Shown here piece after piece: positions 42,191 through 50,380 of a stretch of DNA of 64,000 nucleotides. Where the stretch lies: the NCBI GenBank assembly GCA_902765735.1, contig CACXBB010000016.1:62001-126000 (forward strand), given 5' to 3'. The notes under the pieces were generated by a model, which ran no database searches, was not told where the DNA came from, and was given only the letters and a program-made list of their open reading frames with translations. The position numbers and the translations under genes are program-made. The first letter of the stretch is position 1. Each line of letters opens with the position of its first letter. The stretch comes from an uncultured Eubacteriales bacterium (GTDB lineage Bacteria > Bacillota > Clostridia > Christensenellales > Aristaeellaceae).

Positions 42191-42637
42191 ATGAAAGTCT
42201 ATATGAACTATCACAACTATACGTTCATCCTGACACGGGAAGTCTTAGAAATAATGGGCAGACCCAGGTATGTTTACTTCATTGTGAGCAAGAAAAAGAA
42301 CAGGGTCATATGCCTGCCAATGAAATCAAGGAGATCGGATTTGGCTGGCTGCCCAATTCCAGAAAGTGTATACAAGAATAACGGCGGTTATGCTGTATGG
42401 GCGGATCACAGTTTTCTGGAACAAATGTATTTTCTTAGCGATGTCAGCGGTGTATCCACATATGCGATTGAAGTCAGACTGCTGCCTGTCAATGAGATCA
42501 AAGCCGGAGGACTCCACGGCCTTGAGAAGGGTATTAAACCGAAGGGAATTCCTGTAGTGTTTGAAATGATGACAGCTGATGCAGCGGAAATGAATGAGTG
42601 CCCCGTATATACCTTTGGAGGAAACAGAGTAGCGTAG
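42191..42637 (+). CDS. Hypothetical partner of the RelB/ATL fusion
   Basis: I do not recognise this 148-residue protein. Its core is YTFILTREVLEIMGRPRYVYFIVSKKKNRVICLPMKS, then YAVWADHSFLEQMYFLSDVS. This resembles the repeated domain of the recombinase tail and its two followers (pattern: L-x-x-LG-x-P-x-[YF]-[IV] followed by a K/N turn and V-x-x-P). It starts two bases after the previous stop with AAGGAG in front, so it is co-translated. In a toxin-antitoxin reading it would be the second component, but no known toxin motif is visible. Confidence 0.55.
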   Translation: MKVYMNYHNYTFILTREVLEIMGRPRYVYFIVSKKKNRVICLPMKSRRSDLAGCPIPESVYKNNGGYAVWADHSFLEQMYFLSDVSGVSTYAIEVRLLPVNEIKAGGLHGLEKGIKPKGIPVVFEMMTADAAEMNECPVYTFGGNRVA

Positions 42638-42714
42638 TGAGACAACTCCCATCTGTAAGGCATATGATTTCTAATCTATAAAAAGCAGGATAATATCAAA
42701 CCTGTCCCTCGTGA

Positions 42715-42754
42715 GAAGGTAACTGTGCCAGATGAAAGGCCGTTACCTTCTTTT
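42715..42754 (+). terminator. Terminator of the RelB/ATL operon
   Basis: GAAGGTAAC (42715-42723) pairs with GTTACCTTC (42742-42750) and is followed by TTTT. The 18-base loop is unusually large. Confidence 0.65.
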
Positions 42755-42843
42755 GCTGTCTTTGTGTTGCCAAATCAGCTGATCAGGGCGCCGCCGCATT
42801 TCCGTGCATCTGTTTGGAACGAAAACCAGGTACAGACTGCAAT

Positions 42844-42882
42844 ATGACAAGTAAAAATGTCCAAATGACAACTGAAAAATGT
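42844..42882. promoter_or_regulatory. Paired direct repeats, likely XRE operator
   Basis: ATGACAAGTAAAAATGT (42844-42860) and ATGACAACTGAAAAATGT (42865-42882) are direct repeats with a 21-base period, two helical turns. They lie 37 bases ahead of the XRE gene start and overlap the likely promoter region (TATATT at 42883-42888). This fits an autoregulatory operator. Confidence 0.55.
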
Positions 42883-42918
42883 TATATTGTAAATGTGTGC
42901 ATAGAAAGGTGGTGCACC

Positions 42919-43230
42919 ATGATCGCTACTTTTTCCACAAGGCTCAAACAGCTCAGGCAACAGATGAACTTGCGGCAAGAACAGGTAGCAAAGCTGATCG
43001 GTGTCAATAAGAGCGCCATATCATTCTATGAAAATGGAACTAGGCAGCCATCTTATGAGATACTTTTGAGGATTGCGAATCTATATCGCGTCAGCGTGGA
43101 TTACCTGCTTGGCCAGACCAACAGCCGGGCTGTTGACCTTACAGGGCTGTCAGAGGAAGAGGCGACATTAATATGTGACCTTGTCGCATGTATGTCAAAG
43201 AAAAACGAAATAATTAACAACCAGTACTAA
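42919..43230 (+). CDS. XRE-family HTH regulator
   Basis: This protein of 103 residues has an XRE HTH at 8-62 (RLKQLRQQMNLRQEQVAKLI, then KSAISFYENGTRQPSYEILLRIANLYRVSVDYLLG). The remainder is a short acidic tail. AAAGGTGG precedes ATG 42919; an upstream in-frame start would include the operator repeats and is unlikely. Position just ahead of the serine recombinase suggests a prophage-type repressor controlling integration or excision. Confidence 0.85.
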   Translation: MIATFSTRLKQLRQQMNLRQEQVAKLIGVNKSAISFYENGTRQPSYEILLRIANLYRVSVDYLLGQTNSRAVDLTGLSEEEATLICDLVACMSKKNEIINNQY

Positions 43231-43313
43231 CAGATCGTAAACCGTCGCAGAGCCATCGGAGGGCAATTCATATTGTGTGTGTTCTCCGATGGCGCAAGGA
43301 GAGAAAAAAGTTC

Positions 43314-45239
43314 ATGGGCAAGCGACCGCTTTCGGAGAGAAAAATCCAGGTAGTAAGCGCTGTAAAGACCAAGGAAAATGAAACAAGACAGAAACGAAAA
43401 CTCCGAGTCGCTGCCTACTGTCGTGTATCCACGGATTCCAAAGAGCAGGAGACATCGTTCGACAGTCAGGTGGCGTACTACAGCACATTGATCGCAAACA
43501 ATCCTGATTGGGATTATGTGGGTATCTATGCCGATCCGGCAATATCAGGTACAAGTCGCAAGAACCGCGCGGAGTTCAATCGGATGCTGTATGACTGCAT
43601 CAGAGGAAAAATCGACATGATTATAACCAAGAGTATGAGTAGATTCGCTCGAAATCAGTTGGATTCCCTTGCAGTAATCCGCATGCTGAACGGACTTCAT
43701 CCGCCGGTCAGAATACTCTTTGAAGACGATCACATAAACAGCGACGATCTTTCCTCGGAAATCATCATTGTATTTACGTCCATGCTCGCTGAACAGGAAA
43801 GCGTCAAAAAGAGCACAAACGTCAAATGGGGTTTTGAGCGTCGCAAGGAACAGGGCTTCTATCTTGTTCCAACACAGAATCTTGTGGGGTACGATAAGAC
43901 AAATGCTGCCAACAAGGATGAGCGTGAAATTTATATCGTCGAAGACGAAGCAATCATTGTTCGGACGATTTTCCTGATGTTTCTGGCGGGGTATAAAGTG
44001 GGAGAAATTGCCTTTGAGTTGACCCGAGCCGGAGTGAAGACGGGCAAAGGAAACACTACGTGGAATTCAAACTCCGTAATTGGTATTCTGAGGAATGAAC
44101 GCTATGCAGGGGATGTCAGGACAAACAAGACATACAGAGAAAACTTGTGGACCAAAAAAGTGATTCAGAACAAGGGCGAGGTGTCGTATGTGTATGAGAC
44201 GGATCATCATCCGGCAATTATCAGCCATGAGGCTTTTGATATGGCGCAGAGACTGCTCGCATCACATAAGTACGGCTACGATCCGTTTGTGAATGGAACA
44301 TACGCCCTTACCGTTATTGAAGATGGGCTGTTGAAAGGTTTTATCCCGATAAATGTCCACTGGGCGGGATCCAAGCTCGAAGAATACATCGAGCTGTCAG
44401 GCACCGTTGAACAAACGCAGGACGCCATTGTTAAAGGACACGGATTCCGCTATTTTCCGGGTTGCCAAGTAGTCAGAAGACAGGATATTAGCTGCTATGG
44501 CAGAGTATCGGCGAGGATCACGCCAAACACGATCACACTCAATCGTGCCAGCCTAACCCTGTTTGACTCGGATTATATAGAATTGCTGTTTAACCCAATT
44601 GAAAAGCTGATAGCTGTCCGCCCCTCTGAAAAAGGCATGCCCGGAGCGCTTAATTGGAAGAAGGTAAAGGATGATAAGACGAGTACCGTTCCGATGGGAT
44701 GCAGCGCCTTCTCTCTTATAGTATATGAACTGATGAACTGGCCGAAGCTGTGGAACAACACCATGCTTGGGATGATTTACAAGAAAGGTTCCGAATGTGT
44801 CATCCTATTTGATCTGACACAGCGTGAGACCAGTGCCTTGCCCTATGAAAAGCCAACGCAGAAAAAGAAGAGGAATGAAGATGATATTTTCTACAATATC
44901 GAGGCAATGATTGCCCGGCAGCTGGAGCTGCTGCACAACAGACAGACCGGCGATCTCATCATACAAGAGGAAGAAGAGCTAGAAGAAAGGCCAATGCCCA
45001 AACGGCAGCCTCTGAAACCGGACGACTGGACGGATACCTTTGGCCCTGACAGTATAACCGCGTCCATTAGTTATCGCAGATATCAGTTTGAATCCCTTCA
45101 TGAATGGGATATATTCGCGCATGGGATTCGGTCGAACAAGGTCGAAACCCCTGATTTAGCTTCAGAGGAAGAGATCCAGCAAAACCTGGTGCGGCTGAGG
45201 GAAACGGTGACTGCTGCACAACACAGTAGGGAGGTATAG
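43314..45239 (+). CDS. Large serine recombinase with unusual C-terminal domain
   Basis: This site-specific recombinase has 641 residues. The resolvase catalytic domain starts at VAAYCRVSTDSKEQ, with S39 as the nucleophile, followed by YADPAISGTSRKNRAEFNRML and ITKSMSRFARN. The recombinase domain follows (GEIAFELTRAGVKTGKGNTTWNSNSVIGILRNERYAGD). The expected zinc-ribbon with a CxxC pair is not visible. Residues 380-520 instead carry a module (ITPNTITLNRASLTLFDSDYIELLFNP) also found in the next two genes. AAGGAGAG precedes the ATG. It most likely integrates and excises the element. Confidence 0.88.
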   Translation: MGKRPLSERKIQVVSAVKTKENETRQKRKLRVAAYCRVSTDSKEQETSFDSQVAYYSTLIANNPDWDYVGIYADPAISGTSRKNRAEFNRMLYDCIRGKIDMIITKSMSRFARNQLDSLAVIRMLNGLHPPVRILFEDDHINSDDLSSEIIIVFTSMLAEQESVKKSTNVKWGFERRKEQGFYLVPTQNLVGYDKTNAANKDEREIYIVEDEAIIVRTIFLMFLAGYKVGEIAFELTRAGVKTGKGNTTWNSNSVIGILRNERYAGDVRTNKTYRENLWTKKVIQNKGEVSYVYETDHHPAIISHEAFDMAQRLLASHKYGYDPFVNGTYALTVIEDGLLKGFIPINVHWAGSKLEEYIELSGTVEQTQDAIVKGHGFRYFPGCQVVRRQDISCYGRVSARITPNTITLNRASLTLFDSDYIELLFNPIEKLIAVRPSEKGMPGALNWKKVKDDKTSTVPMGCSAFSLIVYELMNWPKLWNNTMLGMIYKKGSECVILFDLTQRETSALPYEKPTQKKKRNEDDIFYNIEAMIARQLELLHNRQTGDLIIQEEEELEERPMPKRQPLKPDDWTDTFGPDSITASISYRRYQFESLHEWDIFAHGIRSNKVETPDLASEEEIQQNLVRLRETVTAAQHSREV

Positions 45240-45243
45240 ACAG

Positions 45244-45897
45244 ATGGCGCGAGAGGGTATACGGAATTATGAAGAAATCTACAACTGCCAGATGGTGGAT
45301 ATGTTTAATCTGACAGAGGTCAAGGTTCCTTGCGTTCATGTCAAGAAAGGATATGTTCGTTTCAATATGAATGCGCTCAATCTATTGGGTAAGACACCGT
45401 TCATTGAAATACTGGTAAATCCGGATGAGCAGTATATGTTGGCTGTTCCGTGCAATCAGTATGATGTATATGCTGTGGATTGGTGCAGAAAAGAAAAGGC
45501 GACCGGCAGAATGATACCAAAGGATGTGCGCAGTAAGGATCTTGCCCCAAAGCTATACAGGCTTATGGGCTGGGATGAGGAGCTGACTTACAGGGTGCAA
45601 TGCTTCCGCCAGGAATTTGAGAACGGCAAGTGTCTCCTCTACTTTGACTTGCCGAATTACGTACCTATGATTTCGGAATCTGTGGAATCAAAAACCGGTC
45701 GCATCATCAAACGTTCCCGTCCACTGTATACTACGGCTCAGCAGAGCGCATTTGGTCCTCCTCTGAGAGAAATGATGGACAAGTTAAACCGTGATTATGT
45801 TGGCTATTATGTTGCCGATACCAATAGTGATAGCAATATGGGTCAAATCGGAATGTTTGAGCGCGGACATCAGGACGAGGGGCAGAGTGAAAGCTGA
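45244..45897 (+). CDS. Recombinase-associated hypothetical protein 1
   Basis: This 217-residue protein shares the recombinase-tail module: YVRFNMNALNLLGKTPFIEILVNPDEQYMLAVPC near residues 33-66, then APKLYRLMGWDEELTYRVQCF and GKCLLYFDLPNYVPM. The C-terminal 70 residues are charged and less ordered. It starts 4 bases after the recombinase stop (AGGGAGG in front) and the next gene begins near its end. No enzyme motif is visible. It may help the recombinase choose direction or partner sites. Confidence 0.65.
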   Translation: MAREGIRNYEEIYNCQMVDMFNLTEVKVPCVHVKKGYVRFNMNALNLLGKTPFIEILVNPDEQYMLAVPCNQYDVYAVDWCRKEKATGRMIPKDVRSKDLAPKLYRLMGWDEELTYRVQCFRQEFENGKCLLYFDLPNYVPMISESVESKTGRIIKRSRPLYTTAQQSAFGPPLREMMDKLNRDYVGYYVADTNSDSNMGQIGMFERGHQDEGQSES

Positions 45898-45922
45898 AAG
45901 CACAGTCAGGAGAACAGGTCAG

Positions 45923-46408
45923 ATGAAACAATTGGCGAACAACGGTGACAGCCCACTGTGTATTACCATAAACTACCGGGCGAGTACATTCCGGGTTTTC
46001 AAGTCCGTCTTTTTGGCTTTACACAGTCCAAGATATTTACAATTTTGGATAAATCCTGAAGCAAGAAAGCTGTTTGTCCGTGGTACGAATGTCAGAGAAG
46101 AGCATTGCCTTGAGATCCCACCGGAGGCTGAACGGAAAAAGAGCTATTACGTGTTTCACGGCCAGAGATTTATCAAGCGGATCTGTCATTTAGCCGACTG
46201 GAGTCTCGACCAACCTCATGCCATGATTGGGGCATATATCGAGGATGTAGGTGTCATCGCATTTGCACTTATAGAATCTGATTCACATGAAAACACTCTG
46301 AGCCAGGTTAAATACCACCATGCATCATTTTTGACCAAAAACGAAAAAACGAAAAACGAGGATGTCATCCATGATTTGCCCAAAGTCCCTGACCGAAGTC
46401 ATAAATAA
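45923..46408 (+). CDS. Recombinase-associated hypothetical protein 2
   Basis: This 161-residue protein again has the shared module: ASTFRVFKSVFLALHSPRYLQFWINPEARKLFVRG, then FIKRICHLADWSLDQPHAMIGAYIEDVGVIAFALIES. The ATG at 45923 follows CAGGAGAACAGG. A GTG at 45887 overlapping the previous stop is an alternative that would add 12 residues. It overlaps the start of the ATPase gene by about 38 bases. The function is unknown. Confidence 0.6.
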   Translation: MKQLANNGDSPLCITINYRASTFRVFKSVFLALHSPRYLQFWINPEARKLFVRGTNVREEHCLEIPPEAERKKSYYVFHGQRFIKRICHLADWSLDQPHAMIGAYIEDVGVIAFALIESDSHENTLSQVKYHHASFLTKNEKTKNEDVIHDLPKVPDRSHK

Positions 46409-47363
46409 GGAAATTGAATGGCTCTGGCAACCATACATTCCGTTTGGCAAAATCACACTGATTCAGGGGGATACGGGAATCGGAAAGACCAGTCTGATGG
46501 TAAAGCTGATCGCAGATCTCAGCAACGGTATCGTGCCGCCGACTATGTTTCACAGACGACTTATTTTTCAGGAGCGCGCGGAACCAATCAGGTCGTACTA
46601 TGTGACGGTGGAGAATTGTATGGACGATACTATCGCACCCCTGTTTGATAAGTATGGCGGCAACCGCTGCTTTGTGGATTTTCAAAACGAAGACGATGGG
46701 CACTTTATCCTCACTGGTAATGAGATTGAGGAGTGTGTCAGTAAAACTGGATCGAGGCTGATTATAGTAGACCCTTGGCAACAGTTTCTGGACAACATAT
46801 CATCATCGGACAACAATGGCCTCCGCAGAATGATCTGTGACGTTCAGGCAGCTGCAGAGAAAACAGGGGTTGCCGTCGTGCTTGCAGGAAACTTCACTAA
46901 GAATCTGGGCTCTGACCTTCGAAGAGGTATGGGTGGCTCAGAGCTCAATAATACACTCAGGAGCATCCTCACTGTACAGGATGACCCTGGTGGCGATCCG
47001 GCAGTTCGTATACTTCGGGCAACGAAAATGAGCCTTCTTGGTAAAGAGATGACGCCAGTTGTAATCAGGCAGGATGATAACTGGTTGCTCAGCTATGAGG
47101 ATTATTCGTATTCCGACGATGATACCCAAGATGCTCCAGTTGATGAAGAGGATCCGAAGCAATTCCTGCAGCGTCTACTGCGGGATGGTCCCTTGGACAG
47201 CCGAACAATAGAGCAGCTTGGAAAGAATGCAGGGATAAAAATGAACCGGCTGTATAGGATACGTCAACAGGCTGGAGTTGTGATAGAGCAGCAGCCAGAC
47301 AAATCAAGCCTCTGGCGGCTAAACTCTTTTCCAAAAAAGGAAAAGCAAATCAATAGGGATTAA
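46371..47363 (+). CDS. RecA-fold ATPase (RepA/phage replication type)
   Basis: This AAA/RecA-fold protein of 330 residues has Walker A LIQGDTGIGKTSLMVKLIAD and Walker B SRLIIVDPWQQFLDN. It then has AAEKTGVAVVLAGNFTKN and RGMGGSELNNTLRSILTV, the pattern of RepA hexameric helicases and DnaB-like ATPases of mobile elements. The C-terminal 70 residues look like a winged helix (AIELGKNAGIK type; DSRTIEQLGKNAGIKMNRLYRIRQQAGV). ATG 46371 lies nine bases after GAGG, whereas 46362 would touch it. It probably serves replication or maintenance of the element. Confidence 0.75.
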   Translation: MICPKSLTEVINKEIEWLWQPYIPFGKITLIQGDTGIGKTSLMVKLIADLSNGIVPPTMFHRRLIFQERAEPIRSYYVTVENCMDDTIAPLFDKYGGNRCFVDFQNEDDGHFILTGNEIEECVSKTGSRLIIVDPWQQFLDNISSSDNNGLRRMICDVQAAAEKTGVAVVLAGNFTKNLGSDLRRGMGGSELNNTLRSILTVQDDPGGDPAVRILRATKMSLLGKEMTPVVIRQDDNWLLSYEDYSYSDDDTQDAPVDEEDPKQFLQRLLRDGPLDSRTIEQLGKNAGIKMNRLYRIRQQAGVVIEQQPDKSSLWRLNSFPKKEKQINRD

Positions 47364-47391
47364 TATAAGTGCCTTTGGGTGCGTGACGAAT

Positions 47392-47443
47392 GAGTTTGTC
47401 AAAAGTGAGATTATCATGAGAAACTGACAAACTCACTTTTGAC
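47392..47443. promoter_or_regulatory. Two overlapping, mutually exclusive inverted repeats
   Basis: GAGTTTGTC (47392-47400) can pair with GACAAACTC (47426-47434), while GTCAAAAGTGAG (47398-47409) can pair with CTCACTTTTGAC (47432-47443). The two stems overlap, so only one can form at a time. It lies 28 bases after the ATPase stop, ahead of the terminator at 47459. Confidence 0.6.
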
Positions 47444-47458
47444 CTGTATATATAGAAC

Positions 47459-47493
47459 GTCCTCCGGAGACACGATCCGGAGGACACTTTTTT
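47459..47493 (+). terminator. Terminator of the recombinase-ATPase operon
   Basis: GTCCTCCGGA (47459-47468) and TCCGGAGGAC (47476-47485) form a perfect 10-bp stem with a 7-base loop, followed by ACTTTTTT. Confidence 0.9.
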
Positions 47494-47614
47494 ATCCCGT
47501 TTGTATGATTCTGCTCTCCTCGAGCAGCGTCCAGAAGTCGATATCCAAATCCTCGCCGATGCGTGCAGGCGGTGCCTGTTCGGCTGTTCCAGTGTTCTGC
47601 TGTTCGTCGGTCAT
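47492..47614 (-). CDS. Possible 40-residue small protein
   Basis: On the minus strand an ATG at 47614 opens MTDEQQNTGTAEQAPPARIG, followed by EDLDIDFWTLLEESRIIQTG and a TAA inside the T tract of the opposite terminator. GGGAGGGG lies about 10 bases upstream. The acidic DFWTLLEES segment looks helical and amphipathic. It is the only sign of coding in the 526 bases between the ATPase and the next plus-strand gene. Too short for certainty. Confidence 0.35.
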   Translation of the reverse strand: MTDEQQNTGTAEQAPPARIGEDLDIDFWTLLEESRIIQTG

Positions 47615-47803
47615 GTTCGCTCATCCCCTCCCGTTGATACTCAACACATCCAGTATACTCCTGCCCATCAGGGAAGTCCAGAGAACACAGAATGACCTTT
47701 TTGTGCGTCTCCGGGGAAGAGTATATGAAACACGGGAGCAAAAGTCACACATCTGTAATAACCGAACAAATTATGAAATTTTTCCAAAGAGGCCCATTTT
47801 CTA

Positions 47804-47832
47804 TTGCAAGCAAACATGTGTTCGATTATAAT
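47804..47832 (+). promoter_or_regulatory. Promoter of the ImmA-type operon
   Basis: TTGCAA (47804-47809), a 17-base spacer and a perfect TATAAT (47827-47832) lie about 58 bases ahead of the small gene at 47890, which has AAGGAGGG. Confidence 0.75.
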
Positions 47833-47889
47833 ATAAATCACCCGTTACGAACAGATGAACGACAGACCGATCCAGAAGGAGGGATCGAC

Positions 47890-48153
47890 GTGAAAATGAA
47901 CTTCAAGATTGGAGAGAGGGTGGAATGCCCACGGTACGGCAGGTATGTTGTAGCTTACAAGGGGTTCGGTTATGAAGCAGAGGGACGCATCTGCGTCAGC
48001 GGGACTCGGCTGTTTCACTCCTATGATGAAGCCGTGGCCAACATTAGAAAAATGCCCACCAGCGAGCACGTTATCCGACCGGCACAGGAGGTCCAGCGTC
48101 AGGCGGCGGCCCTCCGTGTTGACGAGCCCGGTGACGGATGGGCCAGACGATGA
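47890..48153 (+). CDS. Small hypothetical protein upstream of the ImmA-type gene
   Basis: An 87-residue protein starts at GTG 47890, six bases after AAGGAGGG (ATG 47896 is the alternative). The sequence MNFKIGERVECPRYGRYVVAYKGFGYEAEG suggests a small beta barrel of the SH3/KOW sort, then ICVSGTRLFHSYDEAVANIRKMP. Its end overlaps the start of the metalloprotease gene, so they form one operon. No family recognised. Confidence 0.6.
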   Translation: MKMNFKIGERVECPRYGRYVVAYKGFGYEAEGRICVSGTRLFHSYDEAVANIRKMPTSEHVIRPAQEVQRQAAALRVDEPGDGWARR

Positions 48154-50309
48154 TGGCTTCTCGTAAACGAACAGGTTTGAACGACCGACCGGTGGCCCCA
48201 AATCTAAAGCAGAAAGGACTGAAAGCATTGGATAGGCAGATGTTATCTTACATTGTTCCCCCGATCATGTTCCCCGTGCGCGGTTTCCCCGGATTCTGTG
48301 CGCCGAGGATGCAGTACGCGGAGACGCTGAAGGAACCAATGCTGGAAGTCAAGCGGAAGGCTGTGCTGCCCAGGGAGCTGCGGCGCATTCGTGCCAGCGC
48401 GCTGACCGGGGATAAGAAGTACGGTAGCGTCATGGACGTTTTGCAGATCGTATACGGCCAGGACTTCGGCGCAATCCTGAAGGATTATGTGGATACCCAC
48501 CAGGAGGAGCTCTACAAAAAGGGCATCATGCCGGACTCGCTGTTCATCCGGCTTGGAGGCATTGGCAAGCCATACATCGAGACGAATTATGACCAGCCCA
48601 GCAAGGCGTTTTATCTGGATGTAGTGGTGGACTGCCTGCTGGATGGCGAACACTATCAGAAGTGCGTGTCGTTTTACATCCGCTACAAGATAAGCTTCTG
48701 TGCTATGGACCCCAGGTGCTTTCTGTGGGAGATCGGCCTGTATCGGAGCGATGCGGATGACGAACTGCGCGACACCAACCGGACCAAGGCGGATGGCAAC
48801 CTGCTGCCCAAGATCACCGCTGCCAAATATGATGAGATCGTGAATGATCTGCTTGAAAGCTATAACCCGGAGGCGTTGGATGCCCCCGGCCCCGTGGATG
48901 TGTACAAGATCGCAGCTGGCATGAAACTGGCGGTACGTGAGCTACTGATTCCGGATTACAATATTTTGGGACAGTTGCATTTTTGGCCGGGAACGATTGA
49001 GTATCTCGATAAGGATGGCTCCAAGAAAGTCTCAAGGGCCAATTCGCTTGATATTTTCATCAATAAACTCAGCTGCTCGACAATGATAGCTAAGCGGAGT
49101 TCACTGGCTCATGAGATTGGGCATCTATTCTGTAGCAGGATGTTTGAGCTCCTGCAGATTATGGCGGGTAACAAGCACGGTGCTGTGGTCAACAAGCGGA
49201 AGAAGCAGCCGAAGGGCGCGGACATCCCAAAGGAGCTGGAGTCCCAGCCGTCAAAGTTCTCCGGGCACCTGCTGTTGCCCCGGAGGACGGCACTGCCTTT
49301 CGTGGAGGAGGAAATCAGGAAACTGGGTGGCCATGCCAGCCCCAGGCAGATGGAAGTCATCGTGCGCAAGGTGATGGATACCTTTCAGGTCTCCCGGCAG
49401 ATGGCGACGCTGCGCCTGAAGGACTTCGGCTATGACGTTGCAAAGGGCGTCAACCGCTACGTCGACGGCCACTATGTCCCCGCCTATGGCACCAGCAACG
49501 GCGAGTGGAAGAACGGTGTCGACTACATCATCGAGCACAAAGCCGTTTTCGAGCTGTACTTTGATGACGCACAGTTCCGGGAGGTTATCAATACTGGGCG
49601 CTTTGTGTTCGTGGAGAATCACCTGTGCCTGGCGGATAGGCGATTCGTTACAATGGGCATGACGCAAAGTGCCAGAGTGTGGACCGCCCGCCTGACGGAC
49701 TATGCACGGAGTCATATAGACGAGTGCTGCCTTGCGTTTCGGGAGCGAGGCACCGCTGCGCATAGGTATTATGATGGCTTCCTCAATAAAGAGATCTGCG
49801 GATACGTAAAGGATTATCGGTTCGATCCATTGAGGACACCCGAGGAGAACGCACAGGCAATGGCAGAATATAGCGAAATCACTGGAAATCTGCCGAATGG
49901 GTTTGGACAGACTCTGAAATACCACATGAAGCGTGTGAAGGTCACCACGGAAAAACTGGCGGAGGCCATGGAGATTTCGCCGCGTGTGGTCTATGAATAT
50001 CGAAAAGACAGCCTACCCAGAGCAAGCTTTACGGCACTGGCTGATACCAAGACGCTCGTGCCCCTGGCGCAGCCAACCAAGAGAAACGTGATTATCATGT
50101 CCCTGCTGATGCACCTGATGCCTGACTGGTCGAAGCACTTTTTGAAGCAGGCACACTATGAACTGGATCTGGAATCGCGGGAAGAGCTCGCTTGGAGCTG
50201 TGCGATCCAAACAAGCTATATGTGCGAGATTGAGCAGATTAACCTACAGTTCAGGCTGCTCGGGGTGACGGCGTTGACTTCAAGCTTCCCCGATAATAGC
50301 GCAGCGTAG
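48138..50309 (+). CDS. ImmA/IrrE-type metalloprotease with C-terminal HTH
   Basis: This long protein (up to 723 residues) has a zinc protease motif SLAHEIGHLFCS (H325-E-I-G-H329) as in ImmA/IrrE, which cleave repressor proteins. After it come helical regions (GGHASPRQMEVIVRKVMDTFQVSRQMATLRLKDFG, the standard ImmA follow-on) and, near residue 595, an XRE-like helix-turn-helix (YHMKRVKVTTEKLAEAMEISPRVVYEYR). The N-terminal 300 residues are unassigned. Having protease and HTH in one chain suggests a self-contained switch. The start is unsure: ATG 48138, 48150 or a TTG near 48229 with AAAGGA in front are all possible. Confidence 0.75.
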   Translation: MGQTMMASRKRTGLNDRPVAPNLKQKGLKALDRQMLSYIVPPIMFPVRGFPGFCAPRMQYAETLKEPMLEVKRKAVLPRELRRIRASALTGDKKYGSVMDVLQIVYGQDFGAILKDYVDTHQEELYKKGIMPDSLFIRLGGIGKPYIETNYDQPSKAFYLDVVVDCLLDGEHYQKCVSFYIRYKISFCAMDPRCFLWEIGLYRSDADDELRDTNRTKADGNLLPKITAAKYDEIVNDLLESYNPEALDAPGPVDVYKIAAGMKLAVRELLIPDYNILGQLHFWPGTIEYLDKDGSKKVSRANSLDIFINKLSCSTMIAKRSSLAHEIGHLFCSRMFELLQIMAGNKHGAVVNKRKKQPKGADIPKELESQPSKFSGHLLLPRRTALPFVEEEIRKLGGHASPRQMEVIVRKVMDTFQVSRQMATLRLKDFGYDVAKGVNRYVDGHYVPAYGTSNGEWKNGVDYIIEHKAVFELYFDDAQFREVINTGRFVFVENHLCLADRRFVTMGMTQSARVWTARLTDYARSHIDECCLAFRERGTAAHRYYDGFLNKEICGYVKDYRFDPLRTPEENAQAMAEYSEITGNLPNGFGQTLKYHMKRVKVTTEKLAEAMEISPRVVYEYRKDSLPRASFTALADTKTLVPLAQPTKRNVIIMSLLMHLMPDWSKHFLKQAHYELDLESREELAWSCAIQTSYMCEIEQINLQFRLLGVTALTSSFPDNSAA

Positions 50310-50321
50310 TATTACCCAATA

Positions 50322-50358
50322 CCCGGACTGGCTTCAATTGCCGGTTCGGGGCTTTTTT
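50322..50358 (+). terminator. Terminator of the ImmA-type gene
   Basis: CCCGGACTGGC (50322-50332) pairs with GCCGGTTCGGGG (50340-50351), with one G-T pair and a TTCAATT loop, followed by CTTTTTT. Confidence 0.85.
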
Positions 50359-50380
50359 ATTTTTGGCGGGCGAATCTCCG

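Noticed and set aside
47433-47741. Minus-strand frame of 102 codons
   Set aside because: It covers a terminator hairpin; the other frame with its own start (47614) is more protein-like, although short.
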